Shown piece after piece: positions 25,076 through 35,052 of a stretch of 64,000 nt of DNA. Location: positions 1 to 64,000 of the forward strand of contig CALISD010000023.1 of the NCBI GenBank assembly GCA_938041955.1. The letters run 5' to 3'. The notes beneath the pieces are model-generated. The model had not been told where the DNA came from, did no database searches, and saw nothing but the letters and a program-made list of their open reading frames with translations. The stretch's first letter is position 1. Each line of letters begins with the position of its first letter. The translations under genes and the position numbers were made by a program. The stretch comes from an uncultured Granulosicoccaceae bacterium (GTDB taxonomy: Bacteria > Pseudomonadota > Gammaproteobacteria > Granulosicoccales > Granulosicoccaceae).

Positions 25076-25723
25076 CTAATTTGCCGTGAAGTATATATCA
25101 CCATAGCTGGCACTGGCGCTTAAGCCACTATTATCAGTATCAGTCATAATCGCAATCGCATCGATCGATTTTAGATCTTTACCAAAGATTTCTTTAAAAT
25201 CTTCCCGTACGTTGCGCTTTTCAGTAACCCAGACCCCGGTGGGATCATCCATACCACGGGCTGCTAACATAATGGCATTCTTCGGTTTGAATGCGTTCGG
25301 CCAACTGCTGTCACGCATCTGGCTGCCGGACCACACATAGTTTAATGCTTTGGTATTCCAGATAAGTGCTCCACCTGACTTCACCACGTATAAACGGGCG
25401 GCATAGTCATCCCCCCCCTTACTCGCTTCATCAAGCTTGGGCAGACCTCGATCAACCTTCCAACTCCAGTTCACGTAGGGTGTTTTAGTTAGATCAATTT
25501 TTATTTTTCGACCCATTCCCGACGCACTACCGGAACTGTCCGCACGCAACACCTGGCGTCCATCTTCCTCGACAAAGGTGTATCGAGTTTCGCCTACAAA
25601 AGCTTTCTTTTCCCATCCAGCCAGACTGGCATCGGAAAACTTACCAATATCTATACGCTCACCCAACGCAAGTGCGCCAACAGAGCACCCCAGAAAGGCA
25701 GTAAAAAGAATTCGTTTAATCAC
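25076..25723 (-). CDS. secreted DUF3047 protein
   Basis: The 215-residue protein has a signal peptide (ILFTAFLGCSVGALALG) and a beta-rich body with segments GWEKKAF, YVNWSWKVD, DDYAARLYVV and IAIMTDTDNSG, the pattern of DUF3047 proteins. The fold resembles carbohydrate-binding jelly rolls; no activity is known to me. It lies in the same direction as, and 69 bp beyond, the PPOX-fold gene. Confidence 0.75.
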   Translation of the reverse strand: MIKRILFTAFLGCSVGALALGERIDIGKFSDASLAGWEKKAFVGETRYTFVEEDGRQVLRADSSGSASGMGRKIKIDLTKTPYVNWSWKVDRGLPKLDEASKGGDDYAARLYVVKSGGALIWNTKALNYVWSGSQMRDSSWPNAFKPKNAIMLAARGMDDPTGVWVTEKRNVREDFKEIFGKDLKSIDAIAIMTDTDNSGLSASASYGDIYFTAN

Positions 25724-25792
25724 GTTTTCACCCTAAATGATCTTCAGAATACTAGACAAGCATCGATCACATCAGTTCAGAGCCAAAGACTT

Positions 25793-26260
25793 TTAAATTG
25801 ACAAAAGCCGCGTTGGATCAAGTTTGTCTCGATGCCCAAGGCCTTTGGAATTGTCTATAAAGTAAATAGTGGTGACAGATAGGGCGTACCAGCCAATCTT
25901 CTCAAGCGCACCGGCAATCTCGGGGGGTGCATCCTCACCAGTCACGGGAAATTTATCTGAATAAGTGCTTAACGCATCTGGCACATCCCTTTGACTGAGC
26001 TGATGCGCCTCACCCTGCATTTGAAAACCCTTGATATCTTCCCAATCGCGATAATCCTCCTGAACGGAGGCAGCAACATTAGGGTTGAGAGCAATATTCT
26101 TGCAGTGACGGGTATGCGGTGCCGAAAGAAATATTATCTTGCCGGCAAACACAGTGTAGAAAACCGGAGCCACCCACGGAATAGATTGATCGCAGGTGGC
26201 CAGACTTAATACATTGTGTTCTAACAGATAGCTTGTCGCGGTAGCGTAGAGATCTTTCAT
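25793..26260 (-). CDS. pyridoxamine 5'-phosphate oxidase-fold protein
   Basis: This 155-residue split-barrel protein starts with a helix followed by NVLSLATCDQSIPWVAPVFY, and has KIIFLSAPHTRH, as in small FMN- or heme-binding PPOX-family proteins such as YhbP. It probably binds flavin, F420 or heme. No reaction can be named. Confidence 0.75.
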   Translation of the reverse strand: MKDLYATATSYLLEHNVLSLATCDQSIPWVAPVFYTVFAGKIIFLSAPHTRHCKNIALNPNVAASVQEDYRDWEDIKGFQMQGEAHQLSQRDVPDALSTYSDKFPVTGEDAPPEIAGALEKIGWYALSVTTIYFIDNSKGLGHRDKLDPTRLLSI

Positions 26261-26355
26261 AGCAAATTGCCTATGCTATCTCGCGCTCAGTGTGAGCTAC
26301 GAGTGCGCTATCGCTGTAACGGCCTTACCAGCCGCGTTACAGATCGACCGGCATA

Positions 26356-26817
26356 CTAGCCGATGAGCGCGTCAAGCAAGTCGTCTTCGAGTTCACCACG
26401 AATGGCCAGCATCTCACCAAGCTTCGACAAATCTTCTTTTAGCCCTTCCTGATCACTGTCAGCGCCATCGAAATGCTCATACTTGTCATTGAACTCAACC
26501 ATGACATCAGTGGTTTCACCAATACCGGCATAAACTCGTTGTGCAGCTTCTTTTACAGCACCACGACGCTCTTTGCCTTCAACAATGCGTTGATAAACTG
26601 TGAAGTGCCCGGTCGCCAGGTAGTCGACCATATGGTTCAGGAATTCCTGCAGCGCAACAGGTGTGATGTCTGCTAACTGGCCAGAGGTTTGGCCGGGAGT
26701 GCTTACACCCGTCATGCTACAAAAGGTGCTTAAAGTGTTTTGTCTTTGCGCTCTTAGCGCTTCTATTGTTTCGCCAAGGTCGCGTCTGCGTTCTTGCGTT
26801 TCTAGGGCAGCTGTCAT
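26356..26817 (-). CDS. Rsd/AlgQ-type regulator of RNA polymerase sigma-70
   Basis: The 153-residue all-helical protein contains LQEFLNHMVDYLATGHFTVYQRI and the ending VMVEFNDKYEHF, which match the Rsd/AlgQ family pattern. Rsd binds sigma-70 and frees core polymerase for alternative sigma factors; AlgQ affects alginate and stress genes in Pseudomonas. GGAG precedes the ATG. The C-terminal acidic tail is longer than in Rsd as I remember it. It is a single gene. Confidence 0.75.
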   Translation of the reverse strand: MTAALETQERRRDLGETIEALRAQRQNTLSTFCSMTGVSTPGQTSGQLADITPVALQEFLNHMVDYLATGHFTVYQRIVEGKERRGAVKEAAQRVYAGIGETTDVMVEFNDKYEHFDGADSDQEGLKEDLSKLGEMLAIRGELEDDLLDALIG

Positions 26818-26970
26818 CTTCGTACTCCAACAGGGGTCAATAAAGGGATATTACGAACGATTGTTTCTTTTTTTATTAACTGAACAATCTGTTCGGGCGA
26901 TATAACTTTCAAACTATTCTGCGCTCAGTTTACATCGGAACGCTCCACTGGCAACAGCGTTAAACATTTT

Positions 26971-27420
26971 TTAATCAGTTCGGAATTCAATCACAAGTGA
27001 CGGAAAATCGTCAGGGTGGACATTTTTTTCACTAATCACCATGCCGCTTACCGATATACCCGCCTTATGCACAGAATCAGAAGTACCGGAAACTAAAGGG
27101 TGCCACTCAGCAAGACCCCGCTTCTCTGAAATACGCCGATATGCACAACTGGAAGGTAACCAAGTGAATTCCTTCAGATTATCAGGGTTAAGCGTTACAC
27201 ATTCAGGCACCAGCTTCTTACGGCGCCAATAATTTGTACATTGGCACGTATTAACGTCAAGCAAACGGCACGCCACACGTGTATACCTAACCAAATGTTC
27301 ATGTTCGGTTTGTATTTTTTGCAGGCAACAGCGCCCGCACCCATCACAAAGAGACTCCCACTCCTCTTTGGACATCTCTTCAAGAGATTTTTCTTCCCAA
27401 AATGGCGCTGATTTATTCAA
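26971..27420 (-). CDS. YcgN-type (UPF0260) cysteine-cluster protein
   Basis: The 149-residue protein has FWEEKSLEEMSKEEWESLCD near its N-terminus and Cys clusters CDGCGRCCLQK, CQCTNYW and SSCAYR, the marks of the UPF0260/YkgJ family, likely a metal or Fe-S binder of unknown role. Its ATG overlaps the fbp stop by 4 bp, indicating coupled translation. Confidence 0.9.
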   Translation of the reverse strand: MNKSAPFWEEKSLEEMSKEEWESLCDGCGRCCLQKIQTEHEHLVRYTRVACRLLDVNTCQCTNYWRRKKLVPECVTLNPDNLKEFTWLPSSCAYRRISEKRGLAEWHPLVSGTSDSVHKAGISVSGMVISEKNVHPDDFPSLVIEFRTD

Positions 27421-28433
27421 CTATTCTGGTGATACCCGACAACACGTTCAACCTCTACTTTAGAGCCCATAATCACAGGCACTCTCTGATGTAATTCGCT
27501 AGGTTGAATTTCCATAATACGTTCACTACCGGTACTGGCAACACCACCCGCCTGCTCAACAATAAAGCTCATTGGATTGGCCTCGTATAACAAACGCAAT
27601 TTGCCAGACACACCTTTGGCCACCATGTTCGCGTCCATCGGATACATAAAGATCCCACCTCGACACAGCAGCCGATGCACGTCAGCTACCATCGATGCCA
27701 CCCAACGCATGTTGTAGTTTTTCTTCAACGGACCTTCTTCACCCGCCAGGCACTCATCAATATAGCGCTTTACCGGTGGCTCCCAATGACGGCTGTAAGA
27801 TGTATTAATAGCGAACTCACTGGTTTCCTCCGGAATCTTGATGTCCGGCATCGTCAGGTAGAAATCTCCCGTACCGGGATCAAGAGTAAACCCATTAACA
27901 CCACGACCGGTAGTTAATACCAGCATGGTGGAGGTGCCGTACAGACAATAACCAGCACACACCTGCTTTACACCAGCCTGCAGGAAGTCTTCGTCTCCTG
28001 GTTTGCCTACCCCCTCAGTAAGCTCAAGGATTGAAAAAATGGTCCCGACCGACACATTGATGTCTATGTTTGAGCTGCCATCCAGCGGATCAAAGGTGAT
28101 CAGGTAGTTACCGCGCGGGTAAATATCGGGCACCGGCAGCGAATGATCCATCTCTTCAGATGCCATACCCGCCAGATATCCACACCATTGGGTCGATTCT
28201 ATAAAGAGTTCGTTGGACAGTATATCGAGCTTCTTCTGCTGTTCACCCTGAACATTCTCAGTACCCGCTGTACCCATTGCCTGACTGGCAAGTTGCCCCT
28301 GGCCCGTTAAAAATGCAATCTTCTTACAGGCAGATAGCACCTCAAGCAACAAACCGGTGAGTTTGCCGCTGGAAAATGGGTGCTCTCTTTGTTCTTCAGA
28401 GATGAATTTATAGAATGACGTGTACTGAGACAT
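27417..28433 (-). CDS. fbp: fructose-1,6-bisphosphatase class I
   Basis: The 338-residue protein has the metal- and phosphate-binding motifs of class I FBPase: FDPLDGSSNIDINVSVGTIF and the later YPMDANMVAKGVSGKLRLLYE with catalytic residues. It removes the 1-phosphate from fructose-1,6-bisphosphate in gluconeogenesis. The length is normal. It heads a two-gene unit with the YcgN-type gene. Confidence 0.96.
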   Translation of the reverse strand: MSQYTSFYKFISEEQREHPFSSGKLTGLLLEVLSACKKIAFLTGQGQLASQAMGTAGTENVQGEQQKKLDILSNELFIESTQWCGYLAGMASEEMDHSLPVPDIYPRGNYLITFDPLDGSSNIDINVSVGTIFSILELTEGVGKPGDEDFLQAGVKQVCAGYCLYGTSTMLVLTTGRGVNGFTLDPGTGDFYLTMPDIKIPEETSEFAINTSYSRHWEPPVKRYIDECLAGEEGPLKKNYNMRWVASMVADVHRLLCRGGIFMYPMDANMVAKGVSGKLRLLYEANPMSFIVEQAGGVASTGSERIMEIQPSELHQRVPVIMGSKVEVERVVGYHQNS

Positions 28434-28605
28434 TGGCTACCTCGAGTTAAATTGGCTGATTGCCAATCGGTTGCAGACTGCAGACGTAGACCGCGACAGG
28501 CAGTTTGCGGCAAGAATCATTAAGAACAACAAGAAACATTCCATTACAACAGGGCTTGTGACGCCAAATGGCTGTAAGTACGACTTTCGCACACCCCCGA
28601 TATCA

Positions 28606-28779
28606 TCAATCGATCTCGATCATGTCAAAATCTTCGCGCCCGGCGCCACAATCAGGACATACCCAGTCCGCCGGTACATCCGCCCATCGTGTACCCGGTG
28701 CCAATCCATCTTGCGGCGCGCCCTGCCCCTCATCGTAAATCCAACCGCACACCACACACATGTACTTTTTAAATGCCAT
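28606..28779 (-). CDS. rubredoxin
   Basis: The 57-residue protein from ATG 28779 has both iron-binding knuckles, CVVCGWIYDE and WVCPDCGAG, with the conserved DGLAPGTRW between them. The frame is open upstream for 27 more codons, but those would encode a hydrophobic stretch not seen in rubredoxins. Rubredoxins are one-electron carriers in the cytoplasm, for example to alkane or other hydroxylases or to oxygen-detoxifying reductases; no partner is adjacent. Divergent from hemL. Confidence 0.95.
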   Translation of the reverse strand: MAFKKYMCVVCGWIYDEGQGAPQDGLAPGTRWADVPADWVCPDCGAGREDFDMIEID

Positions 28780-28935
28780 GAAGAAGATACTCACAAAAAG
28801 AAACAGGATGAGATCCCGGGCCAAACAACAAAGACCCGATATCAAAAACAGAAGCGTCACGCTATTATGTGCCTATACCGCGTCGGATCAAATTAGTAAG
28901 ACGCAATTTGCAATCTCTCACCCAGGAGCGCTTCG

Positions 28936-30219
28936 GTGGCCCCCTCTGAATCCTTGTTTGCAGAAGCAAAAAAACACATCCCGGGCGGAGTTAATTCGCC
29001 TGTTCGCGCCTTTAAAAGCGTCGGTGGAACACCTTTATTTATCAAACGTGCACAGGGCGCCTATCTATACGACAGTGACGACCGACAACTGATCGACTAC
29101 GTCGGCTCATGGGGCCCGATGGTCGCGGGTCACTCACACCCGAAAATCATCGATGCCGTATTGAAAGCCGTGAAGTCAGGCTTGAGCTACGGCGCACCCA
29201 CCGAAATAGAAACCACCATGGCGAAACGTATCTGCGACATGATTCCGTCCATGGATATGGTGCGCATGTGCAGCTCGGGTACAGAGGCGACGATGAGCGC
29301 CATCCGCCTGGCCCGTGGATTCACCGGACGCGATAAAATAGTCAAGTTTGAAGGCAACTATCACGGCCATTCAGATTCACTACTCGTTAACGCAGGCTCA
29401 GGCGCACTGACGCTAGGCGTACCCAGCTCACCCGGTGTACCCGCCTCTTTTGCCGAACACACATTAACGGCGACTTTCAATGACCCGCAAAGTGTTCGTG
29501 ATCTGTTCAAAACCTACAGCGATCAAATTGCCTGCATCATTGTTGAGCCCGTAGCAGGCAACATGAATTGCATTCCGCCAGAACCCGGGTTTCTCCAAAG
29601 CCTGCGCGACTGCTGCACGGAACACGATGCCGTCCTTATCTTTGATGAAGTAATGACAGGCTTCAGAGTGGCAAAAGGCGGTGCTCAGGCACTCTATAAC
29701 ATCACACCAGACCTCACCACATTAGGTAAAATTATCGGCGGTGGCATGCCGGTTGGCGCTTTCGGTGGACGAGAAGACATCATGCATCACCTGGCGCCAC
29801 TTGGCCCGGTGTATCAAGCAGGTACACTTTCAGGCAACCCGGTCGCCATGGCTGCAGGTCTGGCAACACTTGATGTAGTCAGTGCAGATAATTTCTATGA
29901 AACACTGACACAAAAGGCTGACAAATTAACAGACGGGCTGCAAAATGCAGCAACAGACGCAGGCATTGCATTTACCCACAACAGAGTCGGCGGCATGTTC
30001 GGTTTGTTTTTCACCAAGCTCGATAGAGTCTCACACTTCGATCATGTGATGGCCTGTGATGCAGAACGCTTTAAAGTTTTTTTCCACCATATGTTATCAC
30101 AGGGTATTTATCTTGCCCCTTCAGCTTTTGAAGCAGGCTTTATATCAACTGCGCACAGTGATGATGACATCAATACCACCGTCGCTGCAGCAGCAAAAGC
30201 ATTTAGTCAGCTTACATAA
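28936..30219 (+). CDS. hemL: glutamate-1-semialdehyde 2,1-aminomutase
   Basis: A 427-residue class III aminotransferase-fold enzyme beginning at GTG 28936 with AGGAG upstream. FPGGVNSP-type opening ([13 protein letters not shown]), [24 protein letters not shown] and the PLP lysine in [17 protein letters not shown] are present. It converts glutamate-1-semialdehyde to 5-aminolevulinate in C5 tetrapyrrole synthesis. The length and all motifs are regular. A sulfotransferase-like gene follows 36 bp later. Confidence 0.97.
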   Translation: MAPSESLFAEAKKHIPGGVNSPVRAFKSVGGTPLFIKRAQGAYLYDSDDRQLIDYVGSWGPMVAGHSHPKIIDAVLKAVKSGLSYGAPTEIETTMAKRICDMIPSMDMVRMCSSGTEATMSAIRLARGFTGRDKIVKFEGNYHGHSDSLLVNAGSGALTLGVPSSPGVPASFAEHTLTATFNDPQSVRDLFKTYSDQIACIIVEPVAGNMNCIPPEPGFLQSLRDCCTEHDAVLIFDEVMTGFRVAKGGAQALYNITPDLTTLGKIIGGGMPVGAFGGREDIMHHLAPLGPVYQAGTLSGNPVAMAAGLATLDVVSADNFYETLTQKADKLTDGLQNAATDAGIAFTHNRVGGMFGLFFTKLDRVSHFDHVMACDAERFKVFFHHMLSQGIYLAPSAFEAGFISTAHSDDDINTTVAAAAKAFSQLT

Positions 30220-30255
30220 CAACGCTTATAGCGCGGCCAAAGGACAACAACGCTC

Positions 30256-30996
30256 ATGGACTCTCCCCTTCGAATAGCCATGTGGTCCGGGCCGCGCAAT
30301 ATCTCTACCGCCATGATGCGTGCCTGGGAAAACCGCAGCGACACCTTTGTCACTGATGAGCCCTTCTATGCTCACTATCTAGATCACACCGGCGTGCAGC
30401 ATCCGGGCTTCGATAGCATTATCAAAAGCCAATCAACTGATTGGCGAAAGGTAGTTACAGCCTGCACTACCAGCACAGAGCCCGGCTGCACTATTCACTA
30501 TCAAAAGCACATGACCCATCATATTCTGCCGCATATGCAGCTTGATTGGCTGTCATCGCTTACCAATGTATTTTTAATTCGATCACCAGAATCGGTAGTC
30601 GCCTCTTATTCAAAATCACGACCGGAACTTGAAGCCCGTGATCTGGGCTTTGAACAACAGGCGCGACTATTCGAGCACGTCAAAAATCACCTTGATGATG
30701 CACCACTGGTCATCGCATCAGACACCTTGTTAGAAAACCCGAAAGTGGCATTGGCCGCGCTATGCCAGCACTGCCGCACATCGTTCGACGAAGAGATGCT
30801 GCACTGGCCTCCCGGGAAGCGGGATTCAGACGGTGCCTGGGCGCCCTACTGGTACAGCAATGTAGAGCAGTCAACCGGCTTTGCACCAGCGCCTGAAAAG
30901 CGCGAGATAATTCTTGACGACAAACAACAGCGCATTGCAGATCAATGCCGCCCGCACTACGAGCTCATGACAACCCACGCAACAGATTTTAAATAG
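30256..30996 (+). CDS. sulfotransferase-like P-loop protein
   Basis: The 246-residue protein has WSGPRNISTAMMRAW near the N-terminus, a PAPS-type phosphate loop, and VFLIRSPESVVASY in the middle, like the 3'-phosphate-binding segment of sulfotransferases. It belongs to the short sulfotransferase-like family often annotated next to aminotransferases. It may be co-transcribed with hemL. The acceptor is unknown; PAPS could come from CysNC. Confidence 0.72.
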   Translation: MDSPLRIAMWSGPRNISTAMMRAWENRSDTFVTDEPFYAHYLDHTGVQHPGFDSIIKSQSTDWRKVVTACTTSTEPGCTIHYQKHMTHHILPHMQLDWLSSLTNVFLIRSPESVVASYSKSRPELEARDLGFEQQARLFEHVKNHLDDAPLVIASDTLLENPKVALAALCQHCRTSFDEEMLHWPPGKRDSDGAWAPYWYSNVEQSTGFAPAPEKREIILDDKQQRIADQCRPHYELMTTHATDFK

Positions 30997-31061
30997 TTAT
31001 CGCCTTGCCGCAGTAACGAATCCCATGCCACACTATTAACACACATTACAACGGAACAGAC

Positions 31062-31826
31062 ATGGCAAACGAAGTCACCACAGAAATACGTGATCAGGTA
31101 ATGATCATCACACTCAACCGACCTGATGCGATGAACGCAGTCAACCAGGACCTCGCAAATGAATTGGCAGCAAGTTTAGACGCGCTCGACAGTAACAACG
31201 AAGTAAGCGTTGGTGTTTTAACCGGTGCAGGCCGTGGATTTTGCGCCGGTATGGATCTAAAAGAATTTGTGATTAAAGGCTTGCCTGTGGTGGGCGACCG
31301 TGGCTTTGGAGGTATCACTGAACGATCCTGTAAAAAGCCATTGATTTGCGCTGTTGAAGGGTTCGCGTTGGCAGGCGGGTTAGAACTGGCACTATCAACA
31401 GATCTGATCGTCGCTTCAAAAGGTGCGAAGTTCGGCATTCCAGAAGTCACTGTCGGGCTATTTGCAGCCGCTGGGGCGCTTTTAAGACTGCCACGTGTTC
31501 TTCCCTACGGGCGCGCAATGAAAATGGCGCTCACCGGTGAATTCATCAACGCTGAAGAAGCCTACGAACTCGGCATGGTGGCGGAGCTTGCAGAAAAAGG
31601 CGAGGCACTTGAAACCGCACTGAATCTGGCACAACGGGTGGCCAAGAATGCTCCCCTCGGATTAATCGCTTCAAAACAACTTATCAGTGAGATGCAGGGA
31701 CGCACCGAGGAAGAATTTTGGGCCTACCAGAAAGCTCAGGTTGATGTTGTTTTTAACAGCGACGACGGAAAAGAAGGCGCCACAGCTTTTGCCGAAAAGC
31801 GTCCACCTAACTGGACCGGCAGTTAA
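31062..31826 (+). CDS. enoyl-CoA hydratase/isomerase (crotonase family)
   Basis: The 254-residue protein shows GAGRGFCAGMDLKEF and CAVEGFALAGGLELAL, the two oxyanion-hole segments of crotonases. In the second catalytic region it reads PEVTVGLFAAAGALLRLP, where PEV is followed by no Glu at the usual second acidic position, so it may be a hydratase with altered mechanism, an isomerase or another crotonase. No thiolase or dehydrogenase is adjacent. Convergent with the glycosyltransferase gene; repeat copy R2 lies between. Confidence 0.88.
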   Translation: MANEVTTEIRDQVMIITLNRPDAMNAVNQDLANELAASLDALDSNNEVSVGVLTGAGRGFCAGMDLKEFVIKGLPVVGDRGFGGITERSCKKPLICAVEGFALAGGLELALSTDLIVASKGAKFGIPEVTVGLFAAAGALLRLPRVLPYGRAMKMALTGEFINAEEAYELGMVAELAEKGEALETALNLAQRVAKNAPLGLIASKQLISEMQGRTEEEFWAYQKAQVDVVFNSDDGKEGATAFAEKRPPNWTGS

Positions 31827-31885
31827 GCAAACGGCTTTCGTAACAATGCAATTACGTACATCAAGTAAGGGGCAGGATCACTTTC

Positions 31886-31990
31886 AGATCGCCCGCTGCT
31901 TGAACAAGGTTCAGCGCTTAGCTTGTTGATCTGATCGACAGGTGCGTCTGACCTTGCTCACGCGGCGGGCTGCCTTAATCGTCACTATCG
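31886..31990 (+). repeat. structured dispersed repeat, copy R2
   Basis: This copy keeps the hairpin with different bases: GCCCGC (31891-31896), TGA (31901-31903) and CAAGG (31905-31909) pair with CCTTG (31952-31956), TCA (31958-31960) and GCGGGC (31965-31970), with symmetric internal loops. The core ACCTTGCTCACGCGGCGGGC and the following CTTAATCGT match the tandem copies at 52.6-53.1 kb. It sits between two convergent genes, in a 234-bp gap that holds nothing else recognisable. Confidence 0.6.
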
Positions 31991-32060
31991 ATTCTTAGTG
32001 GATGCGACGCGGGCTCATACCCCTATAAAAAACACCAAACACGTCGACGGTATAGCCTGC

Positions 32061-33440
32061 CTATACAAGTCCCGCCTTTACCAACAAAGCATCAAGCGCT
32101 TCAAGCTCCACCGTTAGCACACCCGAGCGACCGGCTGCGGTGCCGTGCGAATACTGATCACCGACACCACCACAATAGAGATGGTAATACTCAAGATCAC
32201 ACAGCGCACTAATTGCCCAGAAACACGGCGCGATATGATTTGCGTACAACTCAATTAACGTCGTACCGGGCTTGCAAAAGATAGTATGGCTTAACGCCGC
32301 CCCATGCGCCGCCACAATCACACTGGCCTCTGAAAACAACTGCGCCTGCTGCGCCACTGAATACTTCTCAGGCTGGACGCAATCAAAGCCATGCTGCTCT
32401 AAACGAGCTATCACTTCGTTTTGATTTTTAATTTGCCGACCGTCTGAATTCTGTGCTTCACGAATAATAAATAGTCGCCTGCCACCGGCCGATTCACTGC
32501 CAGGCAGAATGAACTGTTCTTTCATCAACCCGGGGAGCCACGGCCCCATAGTCAGACCCATTTTATTTTCTACAAGTGGAATAATTAATTCGTCAGTGCA
32601 CAAATACGGGTGTTGTTTTTCGGTCTCAATCAGCTGTTTCGGATCGATGCCAAACTGCGCAACCATCTCTGTGCAATACTCCGCCTTAGCAAACGGCACA
32701 ATAAATTTATCATCCGCCGAGAACGTAAAGCCGGCTTCTATCAACACAGCGAGTTTGGGCACAATATCCAGCAACCAGTGATAGAAGTTATGCGCTCCTC
32801 GCGCGCCAATTAAAAACACTCGGCCTTCAATATAGAGAGGCTTGTGTCTGCTTATCATATTCATAATCAAAGCACGATCAGAATTCGTATGCTCAATCAC
32901 CTCGGCAAAGTGCGCGTCCAGCACTAACGTGTGTTGCGCGTCATGCCAGAATCGAGCGCCACTGACTTGATCAACAAAACATTCTCTGGAGACAATTTCT
33001 TTTTGCTTAAATAAGACTGATTTGGGTGCGGCTATCTGCTCACCGGATACTTCTAACTCACCTGGCACCGGCAGAGATACTTTCGCGACGGCATACAACT
33101 GCTGCCGATTAACACAGGCAGCCTCAGCATTTATCTGTACATGGCTTTCCGCGAAAGGTAATTGATCTAATAAATGGATTGGCAATACCCCTTTGCGGCA
33201 CGTAGGGGCATCATCTGGCCTGCCTTCTTTAACCATTAGCTCTGACAACAAATGATAGGCCAGCATACTGCTCGGCCGCGCAAGTAACGCCTGAAGCAAC
33301 CCTTGTTCAGCCTGCCGATAGTCACTCGCTAATATGGCTTTTTGAGCATCAGCGCAAAGCTGCAATTCACTCTGTGAGTCGATCACAAAATGCGGCTTCT
33401 CCACGCCATAATCGGTTGAATTTTCGTCACACAGCACCAT
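32061..33440 (-). CDS. glycosyltransferase family 61-like protein
   Basis: The 459-residue protein has a C-terminal catalytic part with GARGAHNFYHWLLDIVPKL, an ADxxF-like middle, and AAHGAALSHTIFCKPGTTLIEL, the hallmark motifs of GT61 (DUF563/EOGT-like) glycosyltransferases. The N-terminal 100 residues (alpha-helical, AEQGLLQALLARPSSMLAY) look like TPR repeats. It probably adds xylose, GlcNAc or similar to a glycan or protein. No polysaccharide cluster is present, so the acceptor is open. Confidence 0.8.
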   Translation of the reverse strand: MVLCDENSTDYGVEKPHFVIDSQSELQLCADAQKAILASDYRQAEQGLLQALLARPSSMLAYHLLSELMVKEGRPDDAPTCRKGVLPIHLLDQLPFAESHVQINAEAACVNRQQLYAVAKVSLPVPGELEVSGEQIAAPKSVLFKQKEIVSRECFVDQVSGARFWHDAQHTLVLDAHFAEVIEHTNSDRALIMNMISRHKPLYIEGRVFLIGARGAHNFYHWLLDIVPKLAVLIEAGFTFSADDKFIVPFAKAEYCTEMVAQFGIDPKQLIETEKQHPYLCTDELIIPLVENKMGLTMGPWLPGLMKEQFILPGSESAGGRRLFIIREAQNSDGRQIKNQNEVIARLEQHGFDCVQPEKYSVAQQAQLFSEASVIVAAHGAALSHTIFCKPGTTLIELYANHIAPCFWAISALCDLEYYHLYCGGVGDQYSHGTAAGRSGVLTVELEALDALLVKAGLV

Positions 33441-33688
33441 ATTCTCTGGTAGAAACTCTTCTTTAGGTGGTCAAATTATAGTGGGGAAAACAGGATCCGT
33501 TCGAAATAACAACAACGCGCCGGAAATGTGCGATACAACGCTGCTGTTGGTACACTGCGAAACGGTATCACTACTGTTGAAATACTCTGATCGATAAACC
33601 TCCAGCCAGCCGACTACGACTCACCCTGCTAGGCGTACTCTTTGCCGCGGTTGTCTTACTTATCACCTACTATCAACATACATTTCTA

Positions 33689-34270
33689 TTGCCACTATTC
33701 GTTGGCATGTCTGCATCGATTAAGGGGACCTTAAAGCTACTCACACCGAAATTTGTAATCTTGTTTTTTAAGAACTCCCTCTTTCTAAAATTAAAACAAT
33801 TTCTCATCAAAAGCTCTACACGATTCGTAGTCTTATCACACAAACCGTGGCGACATCGAATGCGGTGGATAAAGGTAAGTAGCGCAAAATCTATACTGAA
33901 AGCAATTCAGCTGTACACACAATCTCCGCTGTGGGTGAGAACCGCCATCGCCATCGGGTTACTGTTTGTCACTGCAAGTAGTTCGTACGTGATCATCGCG
34001 CTACTGATCATACCCCAGCCCATACTCACCTGGCTGAAAAACCTTCTAGTAAGCATTCTCAACAGGACGGGGGTTACTCACCTGTTGAAAACATTCTGGA
34101 GGCTCCTCATTCCTGCTCCCGTTCAACATAGTTGGTACATGCACAGAAAATGGACGTTAGGGAGACGCCAGGTTATCACGGCAAAACGACTACGTGACAC
34201 CATCATAACCACCGCCAAACAAAGCATGAAAAACGATCCAAACAAGCGCGACGATGACCGTTCTGAATAG
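33689..34270 (+). CDS. hypothetical membrane protein
   Basis: The predicted product has a hydrophobic segment WVRTAIAIGLLFVTA and a basic C-terminus. I do not recognise it. The frame stays open upstream to 33581, and the extra codons encode another good membrane helix (LLGVLFAAVVLLITYY), preceded by KPPASRLRL. That stretch has no ATG, GTG or TTG start; CTG at 33587 or ATC at 33590 are the only candidates near a sensible N-terminus. Either start is non-canonical or the 5' end is frameshifted. Listed from the TTG at 33689. Confidence 0.5.
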   Translation: MPLFVGMSASIKGTLKLLTPKFVILFFKNSLFLKLKQFLIKSSTRFVVLSHKPWRHRMRWIKVSSAKSILKAIQLYTQSPLWVRTAIAIGLLFVTASSSYVIIALLIIPQPILTWLKNLLVSILNRTGVTHLLKTFWRLLIPAPVQHSWYMHRKWTLGRRQVITAKRLRDTIITTAKQSMKNDPNKRDDDRSE

Positions 34271-34533
34271 TTCAAATCAAGCGATAGGCTGAAAATAGAG
34301 CAACAAGGCCCACCGCTATTTTGTTCTTCCACGGAAAAAGCACACAAGCCTGGTCAGTGGTTCAATATATTTCTATATACTATGCAGCGGACGCCCCGGA
34401 TTTACTTGTTCCATTATGAATCCTTCATCACGTTGGCTGGCAAGCACTTCTCTTTACAATTTTTAGTGTTGCATCATTAGGCTTCGTTAGGTTAAACCGC
34501 CTTGCAACGCACACCAATCGCAGGCAGAAAAAA

Positions 34534-34962
34534 ATGAAGACTGTTGTCCGAAAATCGTTGGCTGTAGTGGCATTAACATTCGCCACTTACATCCTGTCAA
34601 CGAACGGCAGCGCACAGACGCTATCACCCTTTACCAGTGATGGATGCAGCGCCTTTCCAGACGGGACGCTCGAGCAGAAAACCCTATGGCTCGATTGCTG
34701 TACCGCACATGATAAAGCTTATTGGCAGGGTGGAAACTACCAGCAAAGGCTACAGGCAGACCAAGCCTTGCGGTCTTGTGTTGCACAGACAGGCCAACCG
34801 GAAATAGCCACATTGATGCTAGCGGGTGTTCGAGTCGGGGGCACACCGTACCTGCCAACATCATTTCGGTGGGGATACGGTTGGAACTACCCGCGAGGCT
34901 ATAAAACACTCTCCGAAACAGAATTAAAACTCGTAGAACAACAAAAACAAGCCACTGAGTAA
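34534..34962 (+). CDS. secreted phospholipase A2-like protein
   Basis: The 142-residue protein has a signal peptide (SLAVVALTFATYILSTNGSAQ) and then DGCSAFPDG and CCTAHDKAYW, matching the CCxxHDxxY catalytic motif of phospholipase A2, with the expected His-Asp pair. Further Cys (RSCVAQ) could form disulfides. It would act in the periplasm or outside the cell on phospholipids. Bacterial relatives often lack the calcium loop, so activity is uncertain. It is a single gene. Confidence 0.65.
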   Translation: MKTVVRKSLAVVALTFATYILSTNGSAQTLSPFTSDGCSAFPDGTLEQKTLWLDCCTAHDKAYWQGGNYQQRLQADQALRSCVAQTGQPEIATLMLAGVRVGGTPYLPTSFRWGYGWNYPRGYKTLSETELKLVEQQKQATE

Positions 34963-35052
34963 TAGCGTGACTGTCTCATCTGCATCATTCTTTACATAAC
35001 ACACGTACGTGCTCGCATACTTGCGATAGCGGTCGTTTATTGGTGATACTCA

